A DNA stretch of 64,000 nucleotides from Rhopalosiphum padi (lineage: Eukaryota > Arthropoda > Insecta > Hemiptera > Aphididae). The stretch spans positions 30,913,858-30,977,857 of the forward strand of contig NC_083598.1 of NCBI RefSeq assembly GCF_020882245.1. The letters run 5' to 3'. Below, piece by piece: positions 13,601 to 25,221 of this stretch. Every line of letters starts with the position of its first letter. Position 1 is the first letter of the stretch. The notes beneath the pieces are model-generated. The model ran no database searches and had not been told where the DNA came from. It saw nothing but the letters and a program-made list of their open reading frames with translations. The position numbers and the translations under genes were made by a program.

Positions 13601-14980
13601 CTATTTTTCCATATTATTTAAGGATGCTTTACAAGCTCAAATAGTAATAAAAGAATTGAGCGAGATAAGTGAAAGTAAATCAACAAATGGTGGTGATGCA
13701 GATAGTGATGAAATACTAGACATCCAATCAAAAGAATGTACAGACAATAGAACACTGGAGGTAATTAAATTTAAAAAAAATAAAGTTTAGAACATAATAA
13801 TATAATGATAAGGTGTTATAACTCATCTCATTGCTTTTTAATTTTATCTAACATTAAGCTTCATGATACCCAATGGGGGAAAAGGGGATTCATAATGTTA
13901 TTTCTTATTTATATATAATATATATAACACATTTTGTTTTTTTATGGCATAATATTATTAACTGCTGTTTTGTTATTTTTAACTCTAAACATTAACTAGC
14001 TTGTTATTTTTTTTTATTTTTTTTTTTCTGTAATTATTTATATTATTAATCCATTATGTTTCCCAAATGTTTTTATTTAAATAAACAACTGTTACTATTT
14101 AACATGTATTATACTATATATATATATAAACATAATAATAAACTCTAATAAACATATATGATATTAATATCAAAACTAATTGGCCTTTGGTGGCGGCTAT
14201 AATTAGTGCTTGCGGCCAACCAGCGAGGACTTTCCTCGCCTGCGCCTGCGTGAATCCCCTGTCCAGACCAAGGTGTCGGAACGTGAGACAGTCGTCGGGG
14301 AGAGTGTTTCCCTACGGACCGAGCAGTATGTTGACCACATTTCCGGTCAACTGAAAGTCAGAACTGTCGAAATTATTGAAAAAGTCATTGAAAAAGAGGT
14401 ACCTAAATACCGTACACAATCAAGTACCTAGTACTTACCTCGTTTCTGAATTTCGCACCAACTTCTGTTCTCTGTACCTACACAATTGAATTCTTGTTTA
14501 CAGTTTTATAAATTTATATATTATATTATACCTTTTCATAGCATGATGCATGGTTGACACTTAGACACGAGTCAAACAAGTCAAAATAATAACACGTCTT
14601 TTCCTCGTCTATATTAGTTATTTTTAAAGTCAATATTTTTATTCCACACAGTATTTTGCATGTAAGTAGTATAATCTTCTAAAAAGAAAATTTCACAAAT
14701 ATGTGTAGTATATCATATAGTTAATAGATGATGTTGTATCTTAAAAATAATCGTGATTTGTTAATGTGTATCAACTATTTTTGTATACATTAAGGTGGAG
14801 ACAACTAAAGAGAAAATAGTGTCTCTCGAATTGAGTACTCCCGAATCAGAAATACCCGAAATACCAATTGAAGAGGCTGCTGAAGAAGAAGATATATCAT
14901 TAGAGAAGAAACAGTCCAATCCTTCTGGAAAAAAAAGACGCCGAAAGCGTACTAAATCTACAGATAAGCAAACATCATAG
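668..14980 (+). CDS. scrib: Scribble homologue, LAP-family polarity scaffold (5' end outside window)
   Basis: Scribble acts with Dlg and Lgl at the lateral cortex and synapse to set apical-basal polarity. Exons read in consistent phase: 668-779, 844-1016, 1465-1619, 2905-3030, 3087-3188, 3331-3471, 3606-3720, 3932-4107, 4184-4438, 4525-4668, 4735-4815, 4890-5174, 5335(or 5341)-5598, 7025-7135, 7213-7392, 7960-8118, 8233-8586, 8646-8804, 12175-12591, 12791-12881, 12957-13013, 13097-13208, 13267-13357, 13447-13560, 13623-13760, 14207-14398, 14795-14980. About 1,495 residues are encoded here. They run from the last leucine-rich repeats (LPNEVGNCVELHVLDVSGN) through the LAP-specific segment (LNLKAVWLSKNQAQPML), four PDZ domains and a charged, proline-rich tail ending in a basic stretch (GKKRRRKRTK). 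LRRs followed by four PDZs are diagnostic of Scribble, as opposed to Erbin or Lano. Most LRRs and the start codon lie upstream of base 1. The gene family is certain; individual splice sites are less so. Confidence 0.93.
3932..4438 (+). other. scrib: scrib PDZ domain 1
   Basis: Two exons encode a PDZ domain. The carboxylate-binding loop reads GLGLSIAGG, followed by the strand-B/C region EGIFVSRLTPDGPAELAG and, after the intron, VGDKVLTANGQSLVDVDHYT. PDZ domains bind C-terminal peptides of membrane and signalling proteins. The domain is split by an intron directly before the VGD motif, an arrangement repeated in PDZ2 and PDZ4. Confidence 0.9.
4525..5174 (+). other. scrib: scrib PDZ domain 2 and proline-rich linker
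   Basis: Exons 4525-4668, 4735-4815 and 4890-5174 encode a PDZ domain with binding loop GLGFSIAGGKG and later VGDQVISINGIDVAGARHDQ. A serine-rich linker follows, then a proline-rich run (TPPPAPPQTPPKPAPRK) of the SH3- or WW-ligand type. The linker continues into exon 5335-5598, which has no recognised fold. Confidence 0.88.
6810..6848 (+). other. Possible scrib micro-exon (unconfirmed)
   Basis: Inside the intron between 5598 and 7025 a short GC-richer patch is bounded by a plausible acceptor AG and a good donor (GTAGGT at 6849). It could encode HGEGYLEEL. As read it is 29 bases long and would break the phase-0 join of the flanking exons, so it may be a mis-seen boundary, an alternative exon that shifts frame, or not an exon at all. 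Confidence 0.2.
7025..7392 (+). other. scrib: scrib PDZ domain 3
   Basis: Two exons encode a PDZ domain whose binding loop reads SWGFSIIGGTDHP, followed by HGIFISH and, after a 77-base intron, MGDRLLKVNEEDVTKMTHQD. The intron falls between the HGIFISH strand and the following helix, unlike the position used in the other three PDZ domains. Confidence 0.88.
7960..8586 (+). other. scrib: scrib PDZ domain 4 and coiled-coil segment
   Basis: Exons 7960-8118 and 8233-8586 encode the fourth PDZ domain (KLGMHIKGGLRGH, EGVFISKINSGGAAKRDG, VGMRLLEVNDVSLLG). A highly charged stretch rich in E and K (EIKKELAEWENQEKLLKEEL) follows and is probably coiled coil. The next intron is only 59 bases and stays partly open in frame, so its use rests on splice-site quality and downstream phase. 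Confidence 0.87.
8805..12174 (+). other. Long scrib intron
   Basis: This 3.37-kb intron separates the PDZ4/coiled-coil part from the C-terminal tail of scrib. It is very AT-rich. The only structure I see is a foldback MITE at about 10330-10745, listed separately. No coding exon with convincing splice sites was found. Confidence 0.7.
10330..10745. mobile_element. Foldback MITE, family copy 1
   Basis: A long imperfect palindrome. The left arm starts near ACCTGCATGTTTGTCTACAT and the right arm ends near ACAACACATGCGGATGTAG, and the internal arms also pair (TTATCTAAGACAT with ATGCCTAGATAA). It shares ordered motifs with the elements at 25783-26213 and 51109-51570, for example ATATTAAAGCTAACAATAT. 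No coding potential. It lies in the long scrib intron. Confidence 0.6.
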
Positions 14981-15200
14981 TAATAAATAAACCATCATCA
15001 AAAAAAAAATCATTTAAATTTTAGCAGCTAATCTTTAATTATATATTTACTTATATAATGAATAATCATCCCTCATTCCTATTAAATATTTTATAGTATT
15101 ACTAGGCGTAACAAATTGTGATCACTATTAATTATTATTATTATATAAATATTTATTTTTTTTTCCATTCTTATATTATATTCAAATAACAAAAAAACAA
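14981..15200 (+). terminator. scrib 3' UTR with polyadenylation signal
   Basis: The scrib stop codon (TAG, 14978-14980) is followed within a few bases by AATAAA (14984-14989). The segment after it is AT-rich and non-coding. More AATAAA-like hexamers occur further downstream, for example near 15326, so the true cleavage site cannot be fixed from sequence alone. Confidence 0.5.
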
Positions 15201-16636
15201 TCTACATTTCATTATGGACCAATTTTTTACATTTACTATATTTTTAGCTGTTTAGTGATGAGAATTCCAGTTTGTTTATTAACTGTTGCCACACATTATC
15301 ATCAAGTATAAACCAATTGTTTATAATAAAACTTTTATTTTTTTATATGATATTTATGAATAAATAAGACAGTATTCGTAATTTTTAAGGAAAAAAATTT
15401 ACGATAAACTATTATTATTATTTTATATATTATATTACAGTATTTTTAATTGAAGGACCTTATCATTTTGTAATTATTATATATCTTTATAAATTAAAAT
15501 AATTTAACAATAATATATAATATACCGACCATATTTGTTGTTACTCAATTTTTATATGAATTATTGCCAATATAATATTCTTTATGAACATGCATCATAA
15601 TGATGAATATTGTGTTAACGCAACAACTGCTTCATTTACTCATACATTTGATGTATAAGTATAACTAAGTGTAAAATAACATAGTATGATGTATTATATA
15701 GTGAAATTCAAACACAAGGCATATTCTGAGGATTTTTTTCAACTGCGTAAAGTGACAATCAAGAATAATAGATCTTATTATATTGCAAAAATGAGATAGA
15801 AGACTAAATTGACTAAATTTAGTATAAAAGAAAAAGTGGTGGCTACCTCAATCACCAATATCTGTAGACAATAGTCAATAACGAGTTTCATTGTAATGTG
15901 TAATGTACCTACCTTACTTGTATTTTTTTTATTTTAGTCGATCATATAATTTACTTTTAAAAATTTTTAAATTTTTGGGCAAATAAATATGAACATTTGA
16001 TGAGATGATCAATACAAATTAAACTATAATAAATTTAAATATGTTTTCTTATTATTTATAACTTATATGCAAGGTCGTATTCAATATCAATTTGTTTAAC
16101 GATTCACTATAATTTAATAAATCCACTCAATCTACTAAATTATGATGCTCACTATTAAGCAATCATTTAACAATTTAGTGATTATTCATGGACCTAACAG
16201 TCCTAACAATTTATATAAAAAATATTAAATAAAGTATTTACCTATCCACCTTTTTAGTTTCAAAAATAATTTTTTCAAATAAGTAGAATCTATATTGTAT
16301 ATATTAAATCTATGTAAATAAATGTGAAAATGGAAATATTTATCACACATTTTCTCTATGACTAAGTATTCATTTGATATCTTGATTTTTTTATTGAAAG
16401 AGAGTACGTTTCTGATTCCATAAGTTAATGAAAAATCGAGTTATTAATTTTTTAATTAATCGGCAAATTCACATATTAAGATACTTTTTTTTCATCTGTG
16501 TTACCAATTATAAGTTATTATAAATTAGCATTTTAATAAATAGTTGATTTAGTATAACAGAACAATACTTTTTCGTTGTTTTTTGTTCACACTATTGAAA
16601 CTACATATATGAGTTGTTGGTTTTTGGTCCATAATC

Positions 16637-17093
16637 AATGGCGGACTGGCCCCGGTGGAGAGTGAGAGAAATCCATCGTGGCCGCTGTCTGAGGGCCCCT
16701 CCTTTATTATCGTCTACTTTTAATTTAAAAAAATTTATATTTGATTCTTAAATTAACAATCATAGACAATAGCACACAATCCTATCTATATATAAATATA
16801 ATATTAATAATATCATGATATAATTTTGAAGTGAGTTATAGCTATATAATATTACAACTTTAAAATAACTCACATAGCGCCGATGAATTTGTGTGCTAAA
16901 ACAAAATTGTATTTAATATAAAAAAAAGGAAGAACTAAATATAGAGATCTTTAAAAATGTACGTAATGGCTGTAAAATTGGCCATAATCAAACGCGTGGC
17001 AAACGGCACATTTTTTGAACATACAAAAAAGATATTTTGGGCCGCTCAAATCTTGTCTGCCTAGGCCGGGGTACTCCCAGTCTGTCCCTGTCC
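16637..17093. mobile_element. hAT-like MITE relic
   Basis: The left end contains GGACTGGCCCCGGTGG and the right end contains GGCCGGGGTACTCCCAGTCTG, which pair as imperfect inverted repeats around an AT-rich interior without an ORF. This is typical of hAT-derived MITEs. It is intergenic, between scrib and the MULE fragment. Confidence 0.5.
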
Positions 17094-17771
17094 AGAATGA
17101 AAAAGAAATCAAATTAGTATCGTTCAACAAAAAATAAGGAAAAATAATTTTTAAAAAATGCTGAAATGTTGGTATTTAATGGTCAAAAAATTCAGCGCTG
17201 AACAGGACAGTTATTATCTATACATTATACACTAAATAAGAAAACCAAATTTAACGCGGATGCACTTTGTACGAGCAACGATTGAAGTTCATAGGGGTAG
17301 TTATTACTTTATAATAATTATATAAAAATAAGTAGCAATCATACATTTTAAGTGCTGTATTACAACCATTATAATGATAAATATACAACTGTAATAATAT
17401 ATAAGCATATAGGTATTTTATATCTTGCTGATTAGGAGACATGCATATTGTTATTTATATTGTGATACCACTGCAGCTTCAATGCTCGTGTTATAAACTT
17501 TTCTGCGCTACGATAGATTCCAATTGAACCTAAATAATAAACGTTATACATTAAAAATTACAATATATTATAACCATATAATATTAAGTAGTTACTAGTA
17601 GGTAGTAGGTACTATATATATTATACAAATAAATAGGAATATTTGTAATTTATAATTTTCGTTATTTTGAAACTTAAAATGCATAGGTATAAAAAAAATT
17701 GTAATAATTTTATACAGATATAAGAATAACATGTATGGGATATTATATTACATTTCAAAAATGTTGACCAA

Positions 17772-18244
17772 TCAAATAGTATAATTTTTATTAACATTAA
17801 TAAAAAAAATCGAAAATTTTTCATGTCTATAGTCAAAAAAGTCGAAATATTTTGAAAAATAAACCATAGGTACATAGAAAGGGCTGCATACGAATAAAAT
17901 TGCGTCCCAAAATACAAAAATATACATCACGATATCCGAGTTGCGTCCGCGATTTTCAAGTATTTTTGTTTTCAAATAGTCAGTTTTTTTAATAAATTCT
18001 TCTTTTTCCATATCTTCTCTTTGTTTGCTTCTTAAATTTTAATATAAATGTCAGTTTGAACATTTTTCATTACTTCAACAAATTGAACAATTTTAGGATA
18101 CGATGAATACAACATCCCACTCAATTTTGAGTGAAACGATTCACATGGGTTGGTGGTACGCATTAACGAGTTTGAAAACTCAGACAATAGTGACGGTTGA
18201 AATTTACTTTCCAGGGAAATATAATTTTTTTCAAAATAATTCAA
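17772..18244 (-). pseudogene. MULE transposase C-terminal fragment, frameshifted
   Basis: The minus strand encodes a segment (18244-18032) with FSNSLMRTTNPCESFHSKL and YPKIVQFVEVMKNVQTDIYI. This resembles the C-terminal part of FLYWCH/MULE transposase-like proteins that are abundant in aphids. Just past IYIKI the frame breaks, and a second frame continues (SKQREDMEKEEFIKKTDYLK) before running into the element's inverted end. No catalytic domain is present, so this is a transposase relic. Family assignment is from memory of the motif pattern, not from a search. Confidence 0.55.
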
Positions 18245-18613
18245 AAAATTATCTTCATAAAAACAATTATTAACCTCATCAAGTTTTAAAAATGAAAGAC
18301 CGAAGAATTATTTCAAGATTTTCCATTGCAAAGTTAAATAAAAATATATAAAACTATGATGAATTGTCGTACAAATGGAATGTCAAAGTATGACTATAAT
18401 GCTGACACGAACAAAATTAATTTCCAACAATAAATTGTAAGGTGGTACAGATAAGATATCGATAATCGAATTTATCACCAAACATTATTCTCACTCTCAT
18501 TTGCTGAAAAACCCACGGACGCAACTAGTATATGTCGTGACAAAACCGCGGACGCAACTCAGACAAAATATTATTTAGGGACGCTATTCGAATGCGCCGA
18601 TAGAAAGTGATGA
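17868..18613. mobile_element. Decayed MULE-like element with inverted ends
   Basis: The left end (about 17868-17955) and the right end (about 18500-18613) are inverted copies of one another. Both carry CGCGGACGCAACTC and a GGGACGC block, in the same order from the inside outward, with GGACGCAACT repeated subterminally on the right. Between them lies a minus-strand MULE transposase fragment. The element is short and internally deleted, so non-autonomous. Exact ends and target duplication were not resolved. Confidence 0.55.
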
Positions 18614-18988
18614 TATAAACTGTGAAATTTTCAAGTTTTTTGTGGTTAAAACAAAATAAAGAAATTCAATTAGTCGAAAACTACATAAGTATAACGTAAA
18701 ATTTAATGTTTTATCTTAACTTTTTGTTTATTTTATCTAATTACAATAAAAAATTGGAAATTTTTCATTTTGACCTTTCCAAAGTATAAAGAAGATCTAA
18801 TAATTTTCTATCAAATCTATTTTTGAATAAAATTGAAAATCTAAGAATTTTATGGAGTACATATAGACACACAAAAAAAATACACATCATTATTTAGACA
18901 ATACATTCATCCTCCGCTCAAAATCTAAAAATCTATGGTTCGAAAACTTCGATCAAAGGTTTTTGCTATGTTGCCATCTTTTCAAGTG

Positions 18989-21900
18989 CTAAAATGAACT
19001 GGTCGGCGAGTTATAGATACCTACTTTTACCAGTTGGTTGGCTCTTTTCAGACCGTCCAACTCTTCGATTTGACGTTTAATGACCGCGTTACGCTCTTCA
19101 GCAGCGTCTCGATCAATTTTCTCTATCATCATAGTGATTTCCATCAGCTCGTCCTCTAAACTTTTGTTTTCAGTCCTCAAATATTCCGCACTCTTCAATA
19201 AATCAAACTTTTTATGTTCCCGCTATAACAAAAAAAATTCAAATTAACCCTTAAATTTTCTTAGAAAACACCCAAAATTGAAAATACAATACTAATATAA
19301 AGTAATATTGTTGATACAAATTAATACTCGCATACTTAAAATATAAGCATAAACAATATTGGTTATGTTGTTGTATACCTTATACACACATACTAATATC
19401 AGCACTATAGTCTAATATAGACGATTAATTTAGCTGATTTTTTGAAACTACCTGTAATTTCATAACTATGTTTAAATATTAAATACAAAATTTAATTTAA
19501 TTTAGGAAATTCTTTAGGATTCATTGTATGTAATGGCTCAATGACTGATGTAAAATTCCAATAAAATAATACATCGTGGTCAAATACGAATCCACGAGGA
19601 TGAGCATTTCCAAAGTTCCCCAAAAAGCATTTTTTAATTAGTTATTAAATCAACATTATCTATTTATAAGCATAATTCATTTGCATAAGTATTTGAAGTT
19701 CAAATTTAAACAAAATTACATAGATATCCAAACTGAATAACGCATTATTATATTTTATAATACAATGATATATTTAAATGCTGCAACATTTTCGACAAAA
19801 ATTAATTTCAGCAATATAGTGTGTTACTAATAGTAAATAGTAGGTATAAATTATTTTATCTAATAGCTATATTGAAAAACTTGACATAAAAATATACTAT
19901 ATACAAAGTGATATACTGATATATAAATTGATAGACTGCCTCCTCTCTGAATCGTGTTTTTCGTATATAATGAATAATGATAGCCTGCGCAATATAGGTA
20001 GGTACACCATGCGATGTCACCATATTGAATTCAAATTTAACACATTGATTTATCTACACTTACCGAAGCCAGTGCAGAACTGCAGTCTGCAGTACCAACC
20101 TTTCCTACTTTATTCAATATTAAATATGGGTAATAACTTAGAAATAAACAAAATTTTGGATTTAAATATACTTATTGATTTTATTCAGTAAAATTCTGAT
20201 GGGGTATAAATTCGTACTTTCGACGAAGTATACGAATTTAAAATTAATTTCTGCTTCATTATTGTTAAACATTGATGTGTAGATTCACATTCGCATAATA
20301 ATTACTAGTAATTACATTAAAAATAACTATGTTCATACACTACAGTCTACACTCTACAGCATGCACTAATGTACTCACCGCAGTTTGCAGTTAGCTGTGC
20401 ATATATAGATTTAGTTTACAGATAGCTCAATATTAGTCAATTATCAATATTAATAATAATAATAATAATTAGGTAATAATTAATATTAAAGTTCATAAAT
20501 TATTATATTATAACAATATATTCAGGCATTCAGCTAACTTGATGATATTTGTTTTGATTACGTACTATAAGTAACACTTGCCTGTAATGACTTTCGAATC
20601 CCGTGAGCTAATGCACTCTCGTACACTTCTTTATAGCCATTTATGGTCATCTGGAGTTCATCGCGAATTCGGATCAACATATAACCCCGTTCGGTACAGT
20701 TTAACGTCACTTGTCTTATGACTTCGTCTGTATAAACATGTGGTTTGAATGAGCAGTAAGTTATAAGTTATAGGCTTATAGCCTTGCTATTACAAAATAA
20801 ATTCACATTTAAAAAATTCAATACTTAACCCAAAAATAATAATTGTTGTTAACTTAATCGTTCTAATTTAATATATTGCCAACAATAAATTTTTTGTAAA
20901 AAAATATTAAAATTAATGTGTGTGAATAGTGTGATTATATATTTTCATTTTAATCTATGTGACTATGTCTATAGGTATAGTAAGAAATATAGGATTATTA
21001 TTCTTCTGAATTTACTATACACTACTAATGCCGAGTTTCGTGAACAGTTAGATTAATTAATCTTTTAAAATTAACTTAATGATTCAATGAAAATTAATGG
21101 ACCAACCACGGGTAGGTAGTTAAACTACTTAAACTTACTAAAACATTGACTGTAAATTTCGTGTTTGATCGGGCAAAGTCCCACCTCTTTAGTGTTATAT
21201 TCTTTTAAATATGTATCAAATTTCTCAACAAGATTTTTCACATCACGGTTAGTAGCCGGTTGGATAGATATTTTTTGAGAAAATATTTTACCATCAACTT
21301 CCCATTCCCTTGGTGATAGTATACTACTCAAAACTTCTGTACAATTATGATGTATAGCTTCAAACGCATAGTCTCCACAGTCCATTGAGCGAACATTGTT
21401 TTCCACAGAATATTGATTCTTTAATGAAATAATGACTTTTAATAGGTAACTATACAATATAATTTGAATATTTTCCAAATTTTTTTAATGTTGTACCTAA
21501 ACATTTGATTTTTAAAATTCTAATAAAAATAATTGTCCATAAGTATTTTAAATAATTTTACATATCTATAAGATAAGTATCTTCTTATTTAGGATCATTT
21601 AATACATTTTCAAGAATTTTATCCAATAAATAATTTGTATAAATAAATACTAAATAAATGGAAATTCTCAATTTCTATAGTATAGACCAGCCGCGGTTGC
21701 GGTTTCATAACTGCATCGCGGTGCACTAGGTACACCGCGATCTACGGCTCATAATAAATAATTTATCGTTATCAATAAGTATTCTTTTGTTCTGTCTTTC
21801 ATGAAATAAATTCACAGCAAGGGGCACCGTGGCTGAATTTGGTCTAAAAAAAGGCACCACGGAAAAAAAGTTTGGGAACCGCTGGTATAGATGACTATAA

Positions 21901-24208
21901 TTAATAGTATATGACACTATACTATAATACTATATATCTAAGTACCTAATTTAAAAATTAAAAAGAGTCAAAATTCAAAATATTTTGAAAATTATACGTT
22001 GTATAAAAATGTGATGAAAGTTTTAAGTATCCTACGATTCCTACGGTTATTCGTTTTTAGTTACACAAAAAAATCAAAATCGATGTTATTGGAACTGGGT
22101 TTGTATAAAAATTCCCGTTTTTCTCTAAATTTTTGTTTTGTTTTTTCCGGTGATTTTTAACTAGGAATTTTTAATTTTTACCTCTTTTAAGTACAAACTA
22201 GATTTAATTTACTATCCAAATGATCGAAACCACCTCCAAAGTTTAAAATCAAAATATTTATTTAACTACCTACTTATCATTTATAGACTCAAAAAAACAA
22301 ATTTTAAAATCGATACATTCATATTTTCACTCAGAATCTGAAATTAGAAAAATTAGTAAAATAGGTACGAAACAATATAACACTAAACTCCAATAATTTA
22401 GTTTTTAAAATATAAAAATACTATATATATTATTAAAATTAAATACGAGCGTAAAATTTTAAGCTGAAACTTGTGCAATGATGGGTTATTAATAATATGT
22501 TGTATCAGATAATACATAAAATTTGTTTTTACGTCTTAATCCCTCCCATTTCTCACGCTTTTGGGCATCACTAATTATATTTTATGGTCAATATTTGAGA
22601 ATGTCAACATATTTAAATGTGACATGTGAAATTAAAATTTTTCTGAATTTTTGGGTGTTTCGTTAAATAGTGTGCGCAGCTAAATCAGTGGTTTTGTATT
22701 AGATAGGTACCTATTGTTATAGTTTAGTAGATAGACGTTAAATAAATATCGAATGTTAAACTATCGTTTCCTTTCATTTGCGCGTCTCTTGATAAAACGG
22801 GGGTCATTCAACACAGTGGAGTAGCCAGGATAAATTTTTCGGTGGGGTGGGGAGGCTGATAAAATACAATTTAAGATTTTTGTATCGATTTTCATAGACC
22901 ATTAAAAATTAAAATAACTTTTAAATTTTCTTAATATTTTGGGGGGCTGCAGCCTCCTCAGCTCTCCGGCCAGGGCCCGATTTTACGGGGGGCTTTAGGG
23001 GCACTTGCCCCGGGCAACAGATGTTTGGGGGCATCCAAATATTGAAATACTAAAAAAAAAATTAAATATTGATTTATTAATAATGTAACAGTGTGAAGGT
23101 TAAATTTCAAAATTTTAATAAATAAAATATAATGAGATTAATATACTTATTTTAACTCTTCAAATTATGAAGGCTTAATAAAATTAAATATTGAGATCTT
23201 TAAATTTGTGATATATGAACAGTGGTATATCAAACTAGAAATAAATACATTTTAGATGAATAGACATAATGTGTATGTTTGCAAATTTTTAATTTTTTTC
23301 CTTAACTAGATATTGGGTATTTCAATTTTTTTTCTGTCAGGGGCATCAAAAAAAGGTTTACCCCGGGCATCCGGGAGTTTAAATCAGGCATTGTCTCCGG
23401 CTACGTCATTTATTCAACAAAATTGAATTGTTATTTTTGGTTACTTTTTATAGTTTTTAGGGCATTTAAACTCAGACCCTAATTATCACTAAATATAAGT
23501 ATACCTACAGGTAAATAAATTGATTAACTATTATAAACTGGAGATTTTATTCTGCAATTCAAGTTATGAATACTTGTAGACTGTATGTAGTACTCAGTAA
23601 TCAGTATGTGAATTATGTACACATAATAGACAAATTTCTTTGACAAAAAGTTTCTATTGTTTGTAAATTGGGCGCAAATGAGTTCTAAAAATGTGCATAA
23701 ATGAGTTATAGTTAGGTTGATAAATGATATAGTAGGTAGGTACCTACTACCTATATATATTTATACTATATGAATATTATAGAATTATTTTATGTATAGC
23801 TATAGCATATAATTATAATATACATTAGTAATTACTGATAAGTGAATATATATTATAAAATTTAGTCATAAACTTATAAAGTTTTAGATAAATAAATCAA
23901 ACATATATAATAATATAATATAATTTCAAATTATTATCATTGATTATAAATACCTTAGGTAGGTACTAGTATTTATAATCAATGATATCTATTATGTTAG
24001 AAATAATATCTTTACGTTTGAAGTCAACGAAAATATATTTTTATTGTACATACCTAACTATATTGAAATGATGAAATATATTATATAATACTTGTTTAGT
24101 CTGTGACGGCAATGTTAGCATAGGTTTGGTGGCTAATAATTTTGGATTATCGAACTGCACCAAATTTATTTCTGACGGAAGTACTCTTTCGATAGTACTC
24201 ATTTTCAT
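18989..24208 (-). CDS. DNALI1: Axonemal inner-arm dynein light (intermediate) chain p28, complete gene
   Basis: This protein is the p28 light chain of single-headed inner-arm dyneins in cilia and sperm flagella; in an aphid it probably acts in sperm tails or sensory cilia. Four exons in transcript order: 24208-24092 (ATG), 21418-21139, 20727-20582, 19222-18989. They give about 258 aa, close to the size of the animal family. Family landmarks are ILSPREWEVDGKIFSQ, LCPIKHEIYSQCF, EVIRQVTLNCTERGYMLIRI, RDELQMTINGYKEVYESALA, and a C-terminal coiled coil ending NQLVKVGIYNSPTSSF. The last exon reads through to a stop, giving a tail of the expected length. A second in-frame Met lies two codons after the first. 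Intron 3 appears to use a GC donor (CAG|GCAAGT). The gene follows Lerp on the same strand, about 1 kb downstream of it. Confidence 0.9.
21689..21888. mobile_element. hAT-like MITE in DNALI1 intron 1
   Basis: The left end reads CAGCCGCGGTTGCGGTTTC and the right end reads, on the opposite strand, CAGCGGTTCCCAAAC. The flanks GTATAGAC and GTATAGAT differ at one base and fit an aged 8-bp target duplication. The minus-strand ORF across it is incidental. Confidence 0.6.
22818..23413. mobile_element. Outer MITE interrupted by a later insertion
   Basis: The left end reads CAGTGGAGTAGCCAGGA. The right end resumes after the nested element as TCTCCGGCTACGTCA, whose reverse complement pairs with the left end around GTAGCC. 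The interior is AT-rich with no ORF. It is split at the sequence TCTCCGGC by the element at 22973-23393. Confidence 0.55.
22973..23393. mobile_element. Nested hAT-type MITE with 8-bp target duplication
   Basis: This 421-bp element begins CAGGGCCCGATTTT and ends with the inverse of CAATGCCTGATTT. It is flanked by a perfect 8-bp direct repeat, TCTCCGGC (22965-22972 and 23394-23401). CAG-type ends and an 8-bp duplication are hAT hallmarks. No ORF, so mobilised in trans. Confidence 0.8.
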
Positions 24209-25221
24209 TACTTGCAGTTTCTACCAAGATATAAATAACCTACATTACATGGGAATACGATAAAAATAAATAATAGATGCATATAGTATGATAAACCTAC
24301 CTATCTAAAGTACAAGGTACCTTGTAGCCAGGAAGGTATTATTTTCAGTTTTATATAATAGCAATAGTTTGTTTAATTTTACTTGTATTTTATATAAATA
24401 TCATACAATCTGTGCAAGTATAGTATAAACAAAAATATGGCTTATTATTTTTATAAACTAAATAAATATTTTATAGAAGAATTCAATGTCATATTAAATT
24501 AGTACATCAACAGTAATATTTTTATTAAAAAGTAACCGCATAAATGGCATGGAAACAATAGAAAACATAAATAACTAAAATAAGTATATAGCCATCATGT
24601 AGAGTCTTAACATATTAACATTGCTACCTACAATATTAATCAAAGCTATTAATCACATGATCTTACAGAATTTATGGTTAATAGTAAATACATAATAATA
24701 CTGCACACTCCAATTTTGAAGGATGGTCCAGGTCTAAAATAATCAGAAGGTATACTTACCTACATATTATATGCAAATTTAAATTGTCTTCTATTGTTTG
24801 AGACTGTGTACTGTGTAGTGTAGGTATACAATAAATAAGTACAACAATACTAATAAATATATGTATATAATGTATTTATCATATATGTGTGTAACATGAA
24901 AAACTTTATGAGATATTAAATAAATATTGTTAATAATTTAATATTACTAGGTATTATAAATATAATAAATTACTGATTTTATCTTAAAATCTTCAACAAA
25001 CTTTTTTAATATATTATTTACGATTTGAACATTTTTTTGTTAACAATACAATACATTTAGAAATTAAAACTAATATATTTACATTAAATTATGATTATAA
25101 CTTCCTCGTCTCCGTTTGGCCTAAAACATTAAAATGAACAGTCTATAAAATATTTATAAGATATTTAGACTTAAGAAGTTTTATTAATCAAAATTTGCTA
25201 CTATATTCAATGCTCAATGGC
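24209..25221. other. Lerp-DNALI1 intergenic interval
   Basis: About 1 kb of AT-rich DNA between the Lerp stop and the DNALI1 ATG, both on the minus strand. It should hold the Lerp 3' UTR (AATAAA on the minus strand at 25179-25184) and the DNALI1 promoter. A possible acceptor at about 24750 could begin an extra Lerp tail exon, but its short reading frame is unconvincing. Confidence 0.5.

Noticed and set aside
17621..18011. Minus-strand ORFs rich in F, I, L and Y resembling membrane proteins
   Set aside because: They run through the MULE inverted end and AT-rich flank. The hydrophobic composition follows from base composition.
18971..18990. A further short final exon of DNALI1 after a 42-base intron
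   Set aside because: The intron would be implausibly short. Simple readthrough gives a C-terminal tail of the family's usual length.
19928..20191. 87-aa plus-strand ORF within DNALI1 intron 3
   Set aside because: It is inside an intron of a convincing gene on the other strand, has no domain, and its codon use follows AT composition.
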